Shown piece after piece: positions 26,135 to 34,167 of a stretch of 57,073 bases of DNA; position 1 is the first letter of the stretch; each line of letters begins with the position of its first letter. The stretch is from positions 1 to 57,073 of the forward strand of contig JANXXM010000172.1 in the NCBI GenBank assembly GCA_025350645.1, written 5' to 3'. Under the pieces are notes generated by a model. The model saw nothing but the letters and a program-made list of their open reading frames with translations. It was not told the origin of the DNA and did no database searches. The translations under genes were made by a program, and so were the position numbers. The DNA comes from Ferruginibacter sp. (GTDB taxonomy: Bacteria > Bacteroidota > Bacteroidia > Chitinophagales > Chitinophagaceae).

Positions 26135-28501
26135 TTAAAAATATTTGTACCAAGATACTCTGCCAATTTCTACAGGATATAACGATCGGTACATTGTTGG
26201 CAAATAAGATTTCTCGTATTGAAATTGTATACTTCCAAATTGTTTAAAATCGACAGACAATTGTGCCCTTTCTCCCCAATAATTATCACCTCCACTTATA
26301 TCATTATACTTTAAACTTGCACCTATTTTCAGCCAATCTTTGAGTGCATAATCTGCAGATGTTTCCAATGTATGATACTCGAGCTCGGGTTGTTTTGTGT
26401 AAGCACCACCTGCTTGTATTTGTAGTTTTCTAAAAAAAGCTGTTTGAGATGCATAATAGTTTACACCCCTGTATGACACAAAACCTGAGTCAGATGCCTG
26501 ACTAGTATATTTATTATAAATGACAGACGAATTCATGCCAATATTTTTATAATGGTAGCTATAGGTTGCAGTACCATTGAGTATATAGTACGCACTTTCT
26601 CTTATTGTTTCTTTATCTATGGAATACAATTGTGTACCAGGATAATATCCTACACTTACTGATGGATATTTCGGAAAACGAACATTCAACAATATGCTTT
26701 TAAACGTAGTACTAGTTTTATATGTTTTTTCTACAAATGGATTGGTAAAATCATTTCTCCTAAGCATGCCTGTAAGGGTAATTTTATTTTTTAGAAATGC
26801 TTGATCTACTCTTGCTAACCATGCTATTTGGTCTGTATTGTAACTAAACAAACTAAAAGATTGAAAATTCTCTCCAGTCTTTCTAAAGAAACCACTTAGC
26901 TTGGTATTCGTTTCTGATATTCGGGTTTGTGCTTTTATGTTTATACCCATATTGCTTTGGTCATTAAATGCTAGTAATGCGCCTGACTGTTTATTGGCTT
27001 GTAAGCTGCCTGTTATAGGCTTGGTACTTTTCGCAAACTCTGCACTTAGAGAAGTGTATTCATCCTTTTTGTAAATGGTTTCTACAGAGTAACCCATTAT
27101 GTTTACATAATTTTTTATGCTATCTGATAAACTAAACTGAGATGTATTTTTTCTACCTTCAAATAAAGAAAATATAATGGCACTCCTATCTTTATCTCCA
27201 AAGCCTAGCCTACCCATTATCAAATATTGATTATTTTTTTGTGCATTTCTATTGTAAAATTCTCTAAAACGATAGTCAATTTTACCTGCTGCAAAAGCTA
27301 TATACATAGATGGGTCATACTCTACATTTACACCAGTTACGGTAATATTCTGAGCTGTTAGTTCAGTATAATTTACCATACTTCTTCCTATACCCAATGT
27401 TTTTATAGCAGATAATCTTTTCTCTAGTTTATCTTTTGAATTCATTGATAAACCATTTTCCCATGCTATTTTTCTAAGTTCTTTTTCATTTGTGGCTCTG
27501 TATATTTTTTGTTGTATGCTTACTACATTTTTTTGAACTATTGTTTTGATGCTATCTGCTTTTTTTCTCGTATTTTCTATTTTTCTTTCAAGGGAATCTA
27601 GTGATTGTTTTTTTGTTTCGTACAGTTTTGCAAATGGATACAATTCACTATCAGCTTTTGTTTTAAAAGAAGCAATTATTGTATCTTTCTTTTCTATCAA
27701 TCTTTTTTTATTGGCGCCTGCATTATCTGAAATATTTTTTTCTTTATCTAAATCTGTAACATCATTGGCGTATTTTTTTTGCAATACTTGTCGTAACGAA
27801 TCTTCTCTTTCTTTCAATTTTTTATAATATATACGCTCCCTTTCTTCTACTATTTTTTGTAGGGTAAATGGATCTTCTAGCCATTTTTTTTGTACAGAAT
27901 AATCATCTAACTGCTTTTTTAAGTTAGCTTCTACATTAGCCAGATCAGGATATTTATAAACAGGTAATTGAGTTTGCAGCTTATCCAGCAATTTTTGTTT
28001 TATATTTTTATTGTACATGAACCTGTCAAAATTAAAATTGGCATCTATAAAATTTCTAAAAAAGGGTGAGTTACTTTGTCTAGCCGTAAAAGCAACTTTT
28101 AAAGGATACTTTTCTTTTACCAATATATCTAAACTTACACGTTCTGTATGCTGTTGAAAATTTTGTTGATTTATTGGTGTATCTATTTTGGAACGATAAA
28201 AATAATCGTATGATATATTACCATGTATAGTAAGAAATTTAATTTTGGGAATAGTAGTTTGTACTATCGATTTTTGTGCAACTAATTTAATCTCTTCATT
28301 AGCATTTGGAATAAATACGCTTAAAAATGAATAAGATTTACAAGATATTCTTGTGTAAGTATTTATGATTAGCCCAGAATCTGTTTGAACAAAATATATA
28401 TTATTGGTTGTATTGTTGATATTATTTTGTTGCTGTCCGTAGCAATAAGCGGAGTGTAGTATTAATGCTGTGATAAAGAAAATAATTTTCGTAAAACGCA
28501 T
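26135..28501 (-). CDS. Outer-membrane beta-barrel-like protein with periplasmic coiled coil
   Basis: The start was placed at ATG 28501 (MRFTKIIFFITALILHSAYC); the next in-frame codon upstream is a TTG. A signal peptide is followed by a strand-rich domain (about 25-170), then a long Lys/Glu-rich coiled coil (about 185-345: KKLKEREDSLRQVL, KKQSLDSLERKIENTRKKAD). The C-terminal 400 residues alternate aromatic and polar strands and end in ...SWYKYF, with terminal aromatic Phe, as in outer-membrane barrels. It is the first gene of the operon and overlaps nothing, with the next gene starting three bases later. The layout of barrel plus coiled coil plus giant RHS partners suggests an outer-membrane anchor or translocation port. 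I recognise no named family. Confidence 0.7.
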   Translation of the reverse strand: MRFTKIIFFITALILHSAYCYGQQQNNINNTTNNIYFVQTDSGLIINTYTRISCKSYSFLSVFIPNANEEIKLVAQKSIVQTTIPKIKFLTIHGNISYDYFYRSKIDTPINQQNFQQHTERVSLDILVKEKYPLKVAFTARQSNSPFFRNFIDANFNFDRFMYNKNIKQKLLDKLQTQLPVYKYPDLANVEANLKKQLDDYSVQKKWLEDPFTLQKIVEERERIYYKKLKEREDSLRQVLQKKYANDVTDLDKEKNISDNAGANKKRLIEKKDTIIASFKTKADSELYPFAKLYETKKQSLDSLERKIENTRKKADSIKTIVQKNVVSIQQKIYRATNEKELRKIAWENGLSMNSKDKLEKRLSAIKTLGIGRSMVNYTELTAQNITVTGVNVEYDPSMYIAFAAGKIDYRFREFYNRNAQKNNQYLIMGRLGFGDKDRSAIIFSLFEGRKNTSQFSLSDSIKNYVNIMGYSVETIYKKDEYTSLSAEFAKSTKPITGSLQANKQSGALLAFNDQSNMGINIKAQTRISETNTKLSGFFRKTGENFQSFSLFSYNTDQIAWLARVDQAFLKNKITLTGMLRRNDFTNPFVEKTYKTSTTFKSILLNVRFPKYPSVSVGYYPGTQLYSIDKETIRESAYYILNGTATYSYHYKNIGMNSSVIYNKYTSQASDSGFVSYRGVNYYASQTAFFRKLQIQAGGAYTKQPELEYHTLETSADYALKDWLKIGASLKYNDISGGDNYWGERAQLSVDFKQFGSIQFQYEKSYLPTMYRSLYPVEIGRVSWYKYF

Positions 28502-28507
28502 TAGCAA

Positions 28508-28946
28508 TTGTTTCGGTGGTAGTTAATCTAACTATAAATTGAATTTATGACAACTCTTTTACAAACCAAATTTTTAGGCATTATATTTATAAAAAATATT
28601 TACCATATTCAGAAAAACTTACAAACCATTATGTTAAACACTATACAACTCTCTTCCTGTGTAAGTATTAAACTGAACAGATTGTTTTTTCTTTTTGGAA
28701 TTATAATTTTTGAACCCCTCCTAAATTATTCGGCTTTAAATAGAGCAAAAATTTGTAAATATCTTATTATTTTGAAATAAAGTTGTTTTGGTACAATATA
28801 CTACAAAGTGTTTTTCAACTCCTCTGGTCATTCTTTAAACTTTTTCTACTCAAGCAGCGGGGGTAGCCCTACCTCGTTTACCCCTAATTATCTGTTCTTG
28901 GAAAAATATTTGCTTACATTATTAAAGTGTGAAAGTAAATGTGTGA
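28508..28946. other. Intergenic region between the RHS operon and the traK remnant
   Basis: About 440 bases separate the divergent first genes. It should contain the promoter of the RHS operon on the minus strand, but I find no convincing TAnnTTTG element. Two short open frames on the plus strand lack support. The stretch 28840-28946 is richer in G and C than its surroundings and may be residual conjugative-element DNA. Confidence 0.4.
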
Positions 28947-28949
28947 GTG

Positions 28950-29567
28950 ATGTTTCAGAAAACAAAAAATATAGATACTGCCTTCCGGCATATCAAAGGA
29001 TTTTCTCTCCTATTAGTAGCAAGCTGCTTCCTCCTGAGCGGCTTTGTATTGTATAAGAGCTACGAATTATCTGCCAGGGTACAGGACAAGATTTACATAC
29101 TTGCCGGCGACCAGGCCATGGAAGCTTACGCATCCAAGAGAAAAGAGAATGTGCTGGTGGAAGCCAAGAGCCATATAAGTTTATTCCACACCTATTTTTT
29201 TACCCTCGACCCGGATGAAAAAGTAATAGAAAAGAACATTGTAAAAGCCCTCTACATGGCTGACGGTTCTGCAAAAACTCAATACGACAATTTAAAAGAA
29301 ACTGGATACTATTCCAACATTATTGCAGGCAATATCAGCCAGCAAATTTCTATTGATAGCATTACCGTAAACATTAAGGCGGAGCCTTATTTCTTTAATT
29401 GTTATATCACCGAAAGAATAATAAGGCCAAACAGTATTGTAACCAGAAACCTGATTACTAAAGGTTATTTAAGAAATGTTTCCCGTTCCGAACATAATCC
29501 TCATGGCTTTTTAATTGAACGCTGGGAAACCATTGAAAATAAAGACATCAAAACGGAGAACCGATGA
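28950..29567 (+). CDS. traK: Conjugative transposon protein TraK
   Basis: The 205-residue protein begins MFQKTKNIDTAFRHIKGFSL, the characteristic start of Bacteroidota conjugative-transposon TraK. A transmembrane segment follows at about residues 17-35 and then an extracytoplasmic domain. TraK is a VirB8-like inner-membrane component of the conjugation pilus apparatus. I use ATG at 28950; an in-frame GTG sits one codon earlier. Its stop overlaps the start of the next gene (ATGA at 29564-29567), as in intact clusters. The gene looks complete, but traM is broken downstream and no other tra genes are seen, so it is a relic. Confidence 0.85.
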   Translation: MFQKTKNIDTAFRHIKGFSLLLVASCFLLSGFVLYKSYELSARVQDKIYILAGDQAMEAYASKRKENVLVEAKSHISLFHTYFFTLDPDEKVIEKNIVKALYMADGSAKTQYDNLKETGYYSNIIAGNISQQISIDSITVNIKAEPYFFNCYITERIIRPNSIVTRNLITKGYLRNVSRSEHNPHGFLIERWETIENKDIKTENR

Positions 29568-29992
29568 AATTATTTAAGAAAAATATCAATGAAACAAACA
29601 TACCTGATAAAGCAGCCAAAGGTATTGCCAATGGAATTTTAAAATCTCAAAGTTGGTTTGCAAACAACCTGGAAAGCCAGACAAAAAAATGGAAACAAAA
29701 ACAGCAATGGTTTTTTCTATCTGGTGTTTGTATTTTATTTGGTGGACTAAGCATTACTGCCATAGTTAACTCATTCAGGCCGCCAGCAAATTCAAAAGCA
29801 ATCATGCCCAAGGCAATTAGCACTCCCAAAACTATTCAGGCTAATACAATTCTGTATCTGATTACTGAAGATGAATTTCAGCAGGTACAAACCTATAAAC
29901 AACAACATCCTGATTTGATAAAGAACAGGCCTAGGCTTTTCGACAGCCTTACATTAATTGAACAATCTTATTACTTACAAAAAAATAAATGA
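29564..29992 (+). CDS. TraL-like small membrane protein of a conjugative transposon
   Basis: The 142-residue protein has a basic N-terminal third, one transmembrane helix at about residues 47-67 (FFLSGVCILFGGLSITAIV) and a soluble C-terminal half. It lies between traK and traM with a 4-base overlap on one side and a one-base gap on the other, where Bacteroidota conjugative transposons carry TraL. The identity is based on position and topology, not a motif. Confidence 0.65.
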   Translation: MKLFKKNINETNIPDKAAKGIANGILKSQSWFANNLESQTKKWKQKQQWFFLSGVCILFGGLSITAIVNSFRPPANSKAIMPKAISTPKTIQANTILYLITEDEFQQVQTYKQQHPDLIKNRPRLFDSLTLIEQSYYLQKNK

Positions 29993-29993
29993 C

Positions 29994-30302
29994 ATGAAAC
30001 AAAATCATTCTCCCAAATTTTTAAGGCAAAGAAGAATGATGCTGATACTCCCGGTGCTGGTTATCCCATTTGTTACAATGGCATTTTGGGCATTGGGTGG
30101 TGGCTAGGGAAATATAGACAAAACCCTTGCTGAAAATAAGCAAGGCTTAAATCTACAGTTACCTAATGCTAATTTGAAAGATGATAAGAATGCAGATAAG
30201 CTTGCCTTTTATAACGAAGCTGATGCAGACTCTTTAAAAAGGGAAGAACATTTAAGGAACGACCCTTATTATAAAGATTCACTTTCGGTAATCAGCATTT
30301 AG
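29994..30302 (+). pseudogene. traM: Broken and truncated traM of a conjugative transposon
   Basis: The frame opens MKQNHSPKFLRQRRMMLILP, continues through a transmembrane helix to AFWALGGG, then meets TAG at 30105-30107 and reads on in the same frame as GNIDKTLAENKQGLNLQLPN with LADKLAFYNEADADS-type continuation until TAG at 30300-30302. Bacteroidota TraM proteins have exactly this start and a GGGKG stretch, so the first stop is probably an AAG-to-TAG nonsense change. The rest of the gene (normally several hundred residues) is missing. Both defects make this a non-functional remnant. Confidence 0.8.
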
Positions 30303-30572
30303 TAATGCCAGACACAGGGAATTTAATGCCTGTTTTCAAACTAGTATCAGTATTAATAACAAAAAGTGTAAACTTTTTTTAGGACAAGACACAACCAATT
30401 TAAAATGAAGGCAGGAAAATGGCATTGAATCCGTCAAAACAAATGCACCAGGTGCAGCGGTTATTGAAGAGTAGATAGTTAATTTCTATAAAATAGTAAA
30501 GCGGAATTTATATCTTCCGCTTTACGTTTATTCTTTCTGGTTATACCTATTTATACAAGGCCCTTTCTTTTA
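30303..30572. other. Residual DNA after the traM remnant
   Basis: No complete gene is visible in this stretch. A short plus-strand frame ending at about 30474 reads QENGIESVKTNAPGAAVIEE before a TAG and could be the tail of another deleted conjugation gene. I see no terminator, repeat or attachment site here. Confidence 0.35.
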
Positions 30573-31034
30573 TTAGCTTTTCTTAACGTATTCTTTGTTG
30601 CCGTTCTTGTTTATAAAATAGTGTCCCCCTTTTTTACCTTCATAAATCGTCCTTCCTTTGTCGTCAGTAACAATTACCTTATCAGTTGTGCTGGGTCTTA
30701 TCACTGTTGGGGCAACTGGCTTAACCGGAGGTGTTACTGGTTTAACAGTTGGTGATGTTACCACCGGTGCTGGCTTAACAGTATGAGTTACCACACGTGT
30801 GGCAGGTTTTTGTGCTGGTGTAGGTGGTGTAACCACAGTTTTAGCTTTCTTCGCATTTGCTTTTGCATCTTTATTAGCCTTTAAGCGCATGTCAGGTGAC
30901 CCATTCTTATCTTTTCCGGTAGATTTTTTTATATCTTTTTCAGTTTTTGCATTAGTTGTAGCAGGGGTTGTTTGGGCATAGCTCAAACTGAACATCCCAC
31001 AAAAAAGTAATGCAGACAATATGAATTTTTTCAT
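30573..31034 (-). CDS. Exported Lys/Pro/Thr-rich protein with a basic C-terminal motif
   Basis: The 153-residue product has a clean signal peptide ending LSYAQ. A low-complexity linker follows, Lys/Asp-rich and then Pro/Val/Thr-rich (about residues 65-115). The C-terminal module of about 35 residues reads GRTIYEGKKGGHYFINKNGN followed by a KEYVKKS ending. GGHYFINKNGNKEYV matches a widespread bacterial motif often labelled PBCV-type basic adaptor. Function is unknown; it is probably periplasmic or surface-linked. It is the first core-looking gene after the conjugative relic. Confidence 0.7.
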   Translation of the reverse strand: MKKFILSALLFCGMFSLSYAQTTPATTNAKTEKDIKKSTGKDKNGSPDMRLKANKDAKANAKKAKTVVTPPTPAQKPATRVVTHTVKPAPVVTSPTVKPVTPPVKPVAPTVIRPSTTDKVIVTDDKGRTIYEGKKGGHYFINKNGNKEYVKKS

Positions 31035-31079
31035 AACAATATTTGTTTATGTGATTTTAATTGGTGGGTAACTATTACA

Positions 31080-31433
31080 TTATTTAGGTGCATTGGCATT
31101 ACTTGCAAACTTTTGCAACAGACCCGGAAGCGCACCCGAAATTGCTCCTGTTACAGATGGGGGTAATCCAAATTTACTGGTCAGGCTGCTAAATAAACTG
31201 CCTTCAATAGCACTCACAACCGGCCCTCCGGATGCAAAACTGTCTTCAAGTTTGGATAATATCCCTCCAAATCCTCCCCCTGGAGCAGCAGCAGGCTGTG
31301 TGGTTAAGCTGTTTGTTATGTGAGTGGCTATTTCATTGTGTACAGCGTCTTGCTGACCTGCTGGAATCGCATCGGCTACTGCTGGATTGGCACCAAAATG
31401 TTCTTTTACTAAAGCCAAGATTTGATCAAACAT
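31080..31433 (-). CDS. Conserved small protein, Ala/Gly-rich, unknown function
   Basis: The 117-residue protein opens MFDQILALVKEHFGANPAVA, an amphipathic helix typical of a conserved Bacteroidota small-protein family. A Gly/Ser/Pro-rich middle (APGGGFGGIL) and a helical C-terminal half rich in Leu and Gly follow (PPSVTGAISGALPGLLQKF). There is no signal peptide or transmembrane helix. The YidB/DUF937-like pattern is only suggestive. It stands alone between the exported basic protein and the tRNA genes. Confidence 0.6.
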   Translation of the reverse strand: MFDQILALVKEHFGANPAVADAIPAGQQDAVHNEIATHITNSLTTQPAAAPGGGFGGILSKLEDSFASGGPVVSAIEGSLFSSLTSKFGLPPSVTGAISGALPGLLQKFASNANAPK

Positions 31434-31602
31434 AATTAATGGTTTTTTGAATTCTAAATATAATTAATTAAAACCAAAGATCTCGTTGAAAACAGCGAAA
31501 TAAGTTTAACCATATTATTAACATATGTTTGTCCGTTTCTAGCTATGGGAGTTAGTTGTGTAAACTGGAGTACCAAAAATATGTCCGAAAAATGTCCGAA
31601 AA

Positions 31603-31630
31603 ATAAGAAAAGCCCTGATAAATCAGGGCT
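31603..31630 (-). terminator. Terminator of the tRNA-Pro transcript
   Basis: AGCCCTGA (31611-31618) pairs with TCAGGGCT (31623-31630) around a TAAA loop. The A-rich sequence on its left becomes a T-rich tail on the minus strand. It starts three bases beyond the CCA end of tRNA-Pro, so it probably ends the tRNA-Ser/tRNA-Pro transcription unit. Confidence 0.8.
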
Positions 31631-31632
31631 CT

Positions 31633-31710
31633 TGGTCGGGATGGCAAGATTCGAACTTGCGACCTCCTGGTCCCAAACCAGGCGCGATAACCGGGCTACG
31701 CTACATCCCG
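31633..31710 (-). tRNA. tRNA-Pro (anticodon TGG)
   Basis: On the minus strand the acceptor stem is CGGGATG/CATCCCG and the anticodon loop is TTTGGGA between CCTGG and CCAGG, giving anticodon TGG. The T-arm GTTCGAAT is intact. The CCA end is encoded (TGG at 31633-31635), which is not universal in this window, as tRNA-Ser lacks it. Integrative elements often insert at tRNA 3' ends; this tRNA lies about 1.3 kb from the traM remnant. Confidence 0.95.
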
Positions 31711-31754
31711 AACTGTAAAAAGTTCTACCGGTGTTTATTTATTTTAATGATCTG

Positions 31755-31843
31755 CGGAGAGAGTGGGATTCGAACCCACGGTACAGTTTAACCCGTACGA
31801 CGATTTAGCAAACCGTTCCTTTCGGCCTCTCAGGCATCTCTCC
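31755..31843 (-). tRNA. tRNA-Ser (anticodon GCT)
   Basis: The 89-base gene has acceptor stem GGAGAGA/TCTCTCC, discriminator G, anticodon loop TTGCTAA in the stem ACGGT...ATCGT, and a long variable arm typical of class II serine tRNAs. The T-arm GGTTCGAATCC is intact. CCA is not encoded. It is 44 bases upstream of tRNA-Pro on the same strand and likely co-transcribed. Confidence 0.95.
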
Positions 31844-31928
31844 CTTAGTTAAGGGCAGCAAAAATACATATCCTATACCTATTACCCAAATGAAATATAG
31901 TTTTTATTAAAAAAACTTTTTACCTTAA

Positions 31929-32276
31929 TTAGTAAAGTTTATTTCCTTCTTTAGGAAAAACAACTACCGGTTTAAATTGCTTAGCTTCTTCAAAATCAAT
32001 AAGGGCATAAGAGATTATGATAACCACATCTCCTTGCACACCTTTGCGAGCTGCAGGCCCGTTTAGGCATACAACGCCCGTTCCTCGTCCGCCCTTTATA
32101 AGATAGGTTTCTATACGCTCCCCGTTGTTTACATTTACTACTTGTATTTTTTCATGCTCCACCATATTTGCAGCATCCATAAGGTCTTCATCTAATGTGA
32201 GACTACCTACGTAATTTAAATTAGCTTCTGTAATTACTGCCCGGTGTACTTTAGACTTCAATATTTGTATTTGCAT
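31929..32276 (-). CDS. panD: Aspartate 1-decarboxylase precursor
   Basis: PanD converts L-aspartate to beta-alanine for pantothenate and coenzyme A synthesis. It uses a pyruvoyl group made by self-cleavage between Gly and Ser in NYVGSLT. With the ATG at 32276 ([13 protein letters not shown]) the cleavage is Gly24-Ser25, the same numbering as in Escherichia coli; the codon further upstream is a TTG. Other family residues are visible: [18 protein letters not shown] and the VIIISYALI strand. The 115-residue length is typical. It stands alone between tRNA-Ser and a lipoprotein gene. Confidence 0.95.
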   Translation of the reverse strand: MQIQILKSKVHRAVITEANLNYVGSLTLDEDLMDAANMVEHEKIQVVNVNNGERIETYLIKGGRGTGVVCLNGPAARKGVQGDVVIIISYALIDFEEAKQFKPVVVFPKEGNKLY

Positions 32277-32282
32277 TTCCAA

Positions 32283-32600
32283 AAAATTTTGACAAAGTTG
32301 GTATTAATTTTTGAACTGCAAAGCGTAATCTTTTAGAGAAGGAAAATTGGTAAGCGGGTTTGTTGTTTAGAATTGACCTAGGAAGATGTATGATGTACTG
32401 CAAACCACGGACAACTTAATATTAGCTACTGACCATTTACAATTTCAATTTGTAATTCCTCATTCATAACTCATCATTCATAATTACTTATTCATAAAAA
32501 ACATGCTCTCTTTGCTCAACAAAAAACAAATGTACAAGAGTGCGACGCCAATGCAGCTCCACACTGCTGATGCTTTTGCCGGGCTAAAAAGAAAAATAAC
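32283..32600. other. Intergenic stretch with degenerate A/T-rich repeats
   Basis: No gene is supported here. Positions about 32453-32490 hold loosely repeated units of the type ATTCCTCATTCATAACTCAT, related in style to the 14-base units at 17534-17574. This looks like a dispersed intergenic repeat rather than a regulatory site. Confidence 0.4.
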
Positions 32601-33014
32601 CTAAAACTTTGCACTTAGTATTTTCATGGCTACACTATCGGTTCCCTTTGGTGTAAAAAATTTTGATTTAAAATTCTTGCTTACGCCCGGCGCTATTTTT
32701 TCGTATACTGTTTCGTGGTCTTCTTCTAACAACGCACCCGTTTTGCTGTAAAACGTAAGCAGTAATTCTACATCTTTGTATGTTACAATTTTTGCATTAT
32801 TAGTTACAGTGCCTTTTACTACCGTTTGCCCTAGCAGGTTTTTTTTATCTGTACCGCTCACCTGCAAAAACGAAACAGGATTTTTTTGTTCTTTTTCCGC
32901 CAGTGTTTCTTTTGTTTTTTCGTACCCCTTATCTGTATTTACATCATAATCCCGTTTATCATTACAGGCTGCAATTGCTATAACAATTGCTATAAAAAAA
33001 AATATCTTTCTCAT
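32601..33014 (-). CDS. Small lipoprotein with FxLYD-like strand domain
   Basis: The 137-residue precursor starts MRKIFFFIAIVIAIAACND; the lipobox AIAAC predicts lipid attachment at Cys17. Residues about 55-130 form a beta domain (VVKGTVTNNAKIVTYKDVEL, IAPGVSKNFKSKF), in the style of FxLYD-type domains that lie on the cell envelope. Function is unknown. It is transcribed divergently from upp across a 147-base gap. Confidence 0.7.
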   Translation of the reverse strand: MRKIFFFIAIVIAIAACNDKRDYDVNTDKGYEKTKETLAEKEQKNPVSFLQVSGTDKKNLLGQTVVKGTVTNNAKIVTYKDVELLLTFYSKTGALLEEDHETVYEKIAPGVSKNFKSKFFTPKGTDSVAMKILSAKF

Positions 33015-33161
33015 ATAAATTATTTGTATTTAAAGATAAACTTATCAAAATAAAGATTAGCAATATTTTTATTTTAGTTTTGGCAAGAGAAAATGAAAAA
33101 GATATAAAAGAGTTTATAACACTGCAGCTAATCATTCTTCAAAATAATTTTTAAATAAATA

Positions 33162-33812
33162 ATGGTACATAATTTAAGCAAAGAACATTCATTGGTGAGC
33201 AACTGGGTAAGTGAGCTGCGGGATATTAATATACAACAGGACAGGATGCGTTTTCGCAGAAACCTGGAGCGTATTGCAGAGGTAACGGGCTACGAAATAA
33301 GCAAGCAAATGGAAACGGAAGATAAAATTATTACCACGCCTATGGGTACGGCTAATTGTAAAGTGCTTAAAGACCAGCCTGTACTCGCTACGATATTGCG
33401 TGCCGGGCTGGCCATGCACAATGGCCTGCTTAGTTTTTTTGACCGTGCAGATAATGCTTTTTTAAGCGCCTACAGAAAACACAACGATGATGGTAGTTTT
33501 GAAATAGCGCTGGAGTATATGAGTTGTCCGCCTATAGAGGGTCGCATTGTAATCATAAGCGATCCTATGCTGGCTACAGGCGCATCGCTGGTAAAAGCTA
33601 TACAGTTTATAAAAGAAGCGGGCAATATAAAAGAACTGCATGTGGTATGCGCCATTGCAGCTACAAAGGGCATAAACACTTTGCAAAACGCCATACCCGA
33701 AGCTACAATATGGTGTGGCGATATTGATGAAAACATTACAGATAAAGGCTACATTATACCTGGCCTTGGCGATGCTGGCGACCTTGCGTATGGTACAAAA
33801 ATGCAGAAGTAA
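33162..33812 (+). CDS. upp: Uracil phosphoribosyltransferase
   Basis: Upp joins uracil and PRPP to make UMP in pyrimidine salvage. The 216-residue protein has the uracil/PRPP-contacting segments LATILRAGLAMHNG, the PRPP loop IISDPMLATGASLVKA and the C-terminal PGLGDAGDLAYGT uracil-binding loop. A possible -7 element TAGTTTTG lies at 33075-33082, leaving a leader of about 70 bases. It stands alone between the divergent lipoprotein gene and a 355-base gap. Confidence 0.95.
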   Translation: MVHNLSKEHSLVSNWVSELRDINIQQDRMRFRRNLERIAEVTGYEISKQMETEDKIITTPMGTANCKVLKDQPVLATILRAGLAMHNGLLSFFDRADNAFLSAYRKHNDDGSFEIALEYMSCPPIEGRIVIISDPMLATGASLVKAIQFIKEAGNIKELHVVCAIAATKGINTLQNAIPEATIWCGDIDENITDKGYIIPGLGDAGDLAYGTKMQK

Positions 33813-34167
33813 AAGTGTTTGTATGTATTTGCAAATTATTCTTTTTTATAAATGACCAGCTAACCCCGGCGGCAGCTCTAATCCCCGAAGCCGGCTAAAT
33901 AAAAATCTAGTAAAACGAAGAAATAATTTTTTTCAACTGCCATTAAGGTTTTCAACCGCTGAAGAGGTTTTCACCAAAGAAAATCTTTTATACGCTCACC
34001 GGCAAACCACATCAATAAAATAACAAGCTCCTAAAAAATATATCCTCAATTTTCCTAAGCTGCAGCATACCACATAACCATTTAAATTATTCACACTAAG
34101 TTTTATAAGCCCTTAAGGCAGCTATTTAACCAATTTCCGTATCTTTAAATTATTAAGATTATCAAGA
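33813..34167. other. Intergenic region before the first PorP/SprF gene
   Basis: No open frame with coding character is seen. A C/G-rich patch (around 33855-33895) partly repeats AGCT and CCGG motifs but makes no stable long hairpin. A weak -7-like TATCTTTA lies at 34140-34147 ahead of the porP-like start. Confidence 0.35.

Noticed and set aside
28547..29056. Two short plus-strand frames ahead of traK
   Set aside because: Neither has a promoter or a recognisable product. One overlaps the traK gene in another frame, so they are treated as chance frames.
31578..31605. Repeated ATGTCCGAAAA units as a CRISPR-like or regulatory array
   Set aside because: Only two or three very short units occur, with no spacers and no cas genes. 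They lie in the A/T-rich tail of a tRNA transcript.
33075..33082. Riboswitch or PyrR-type leader before upp
   Set aside because: The leader of about 80 bases is AT-rich with no stable terminator-antiterminator pair.
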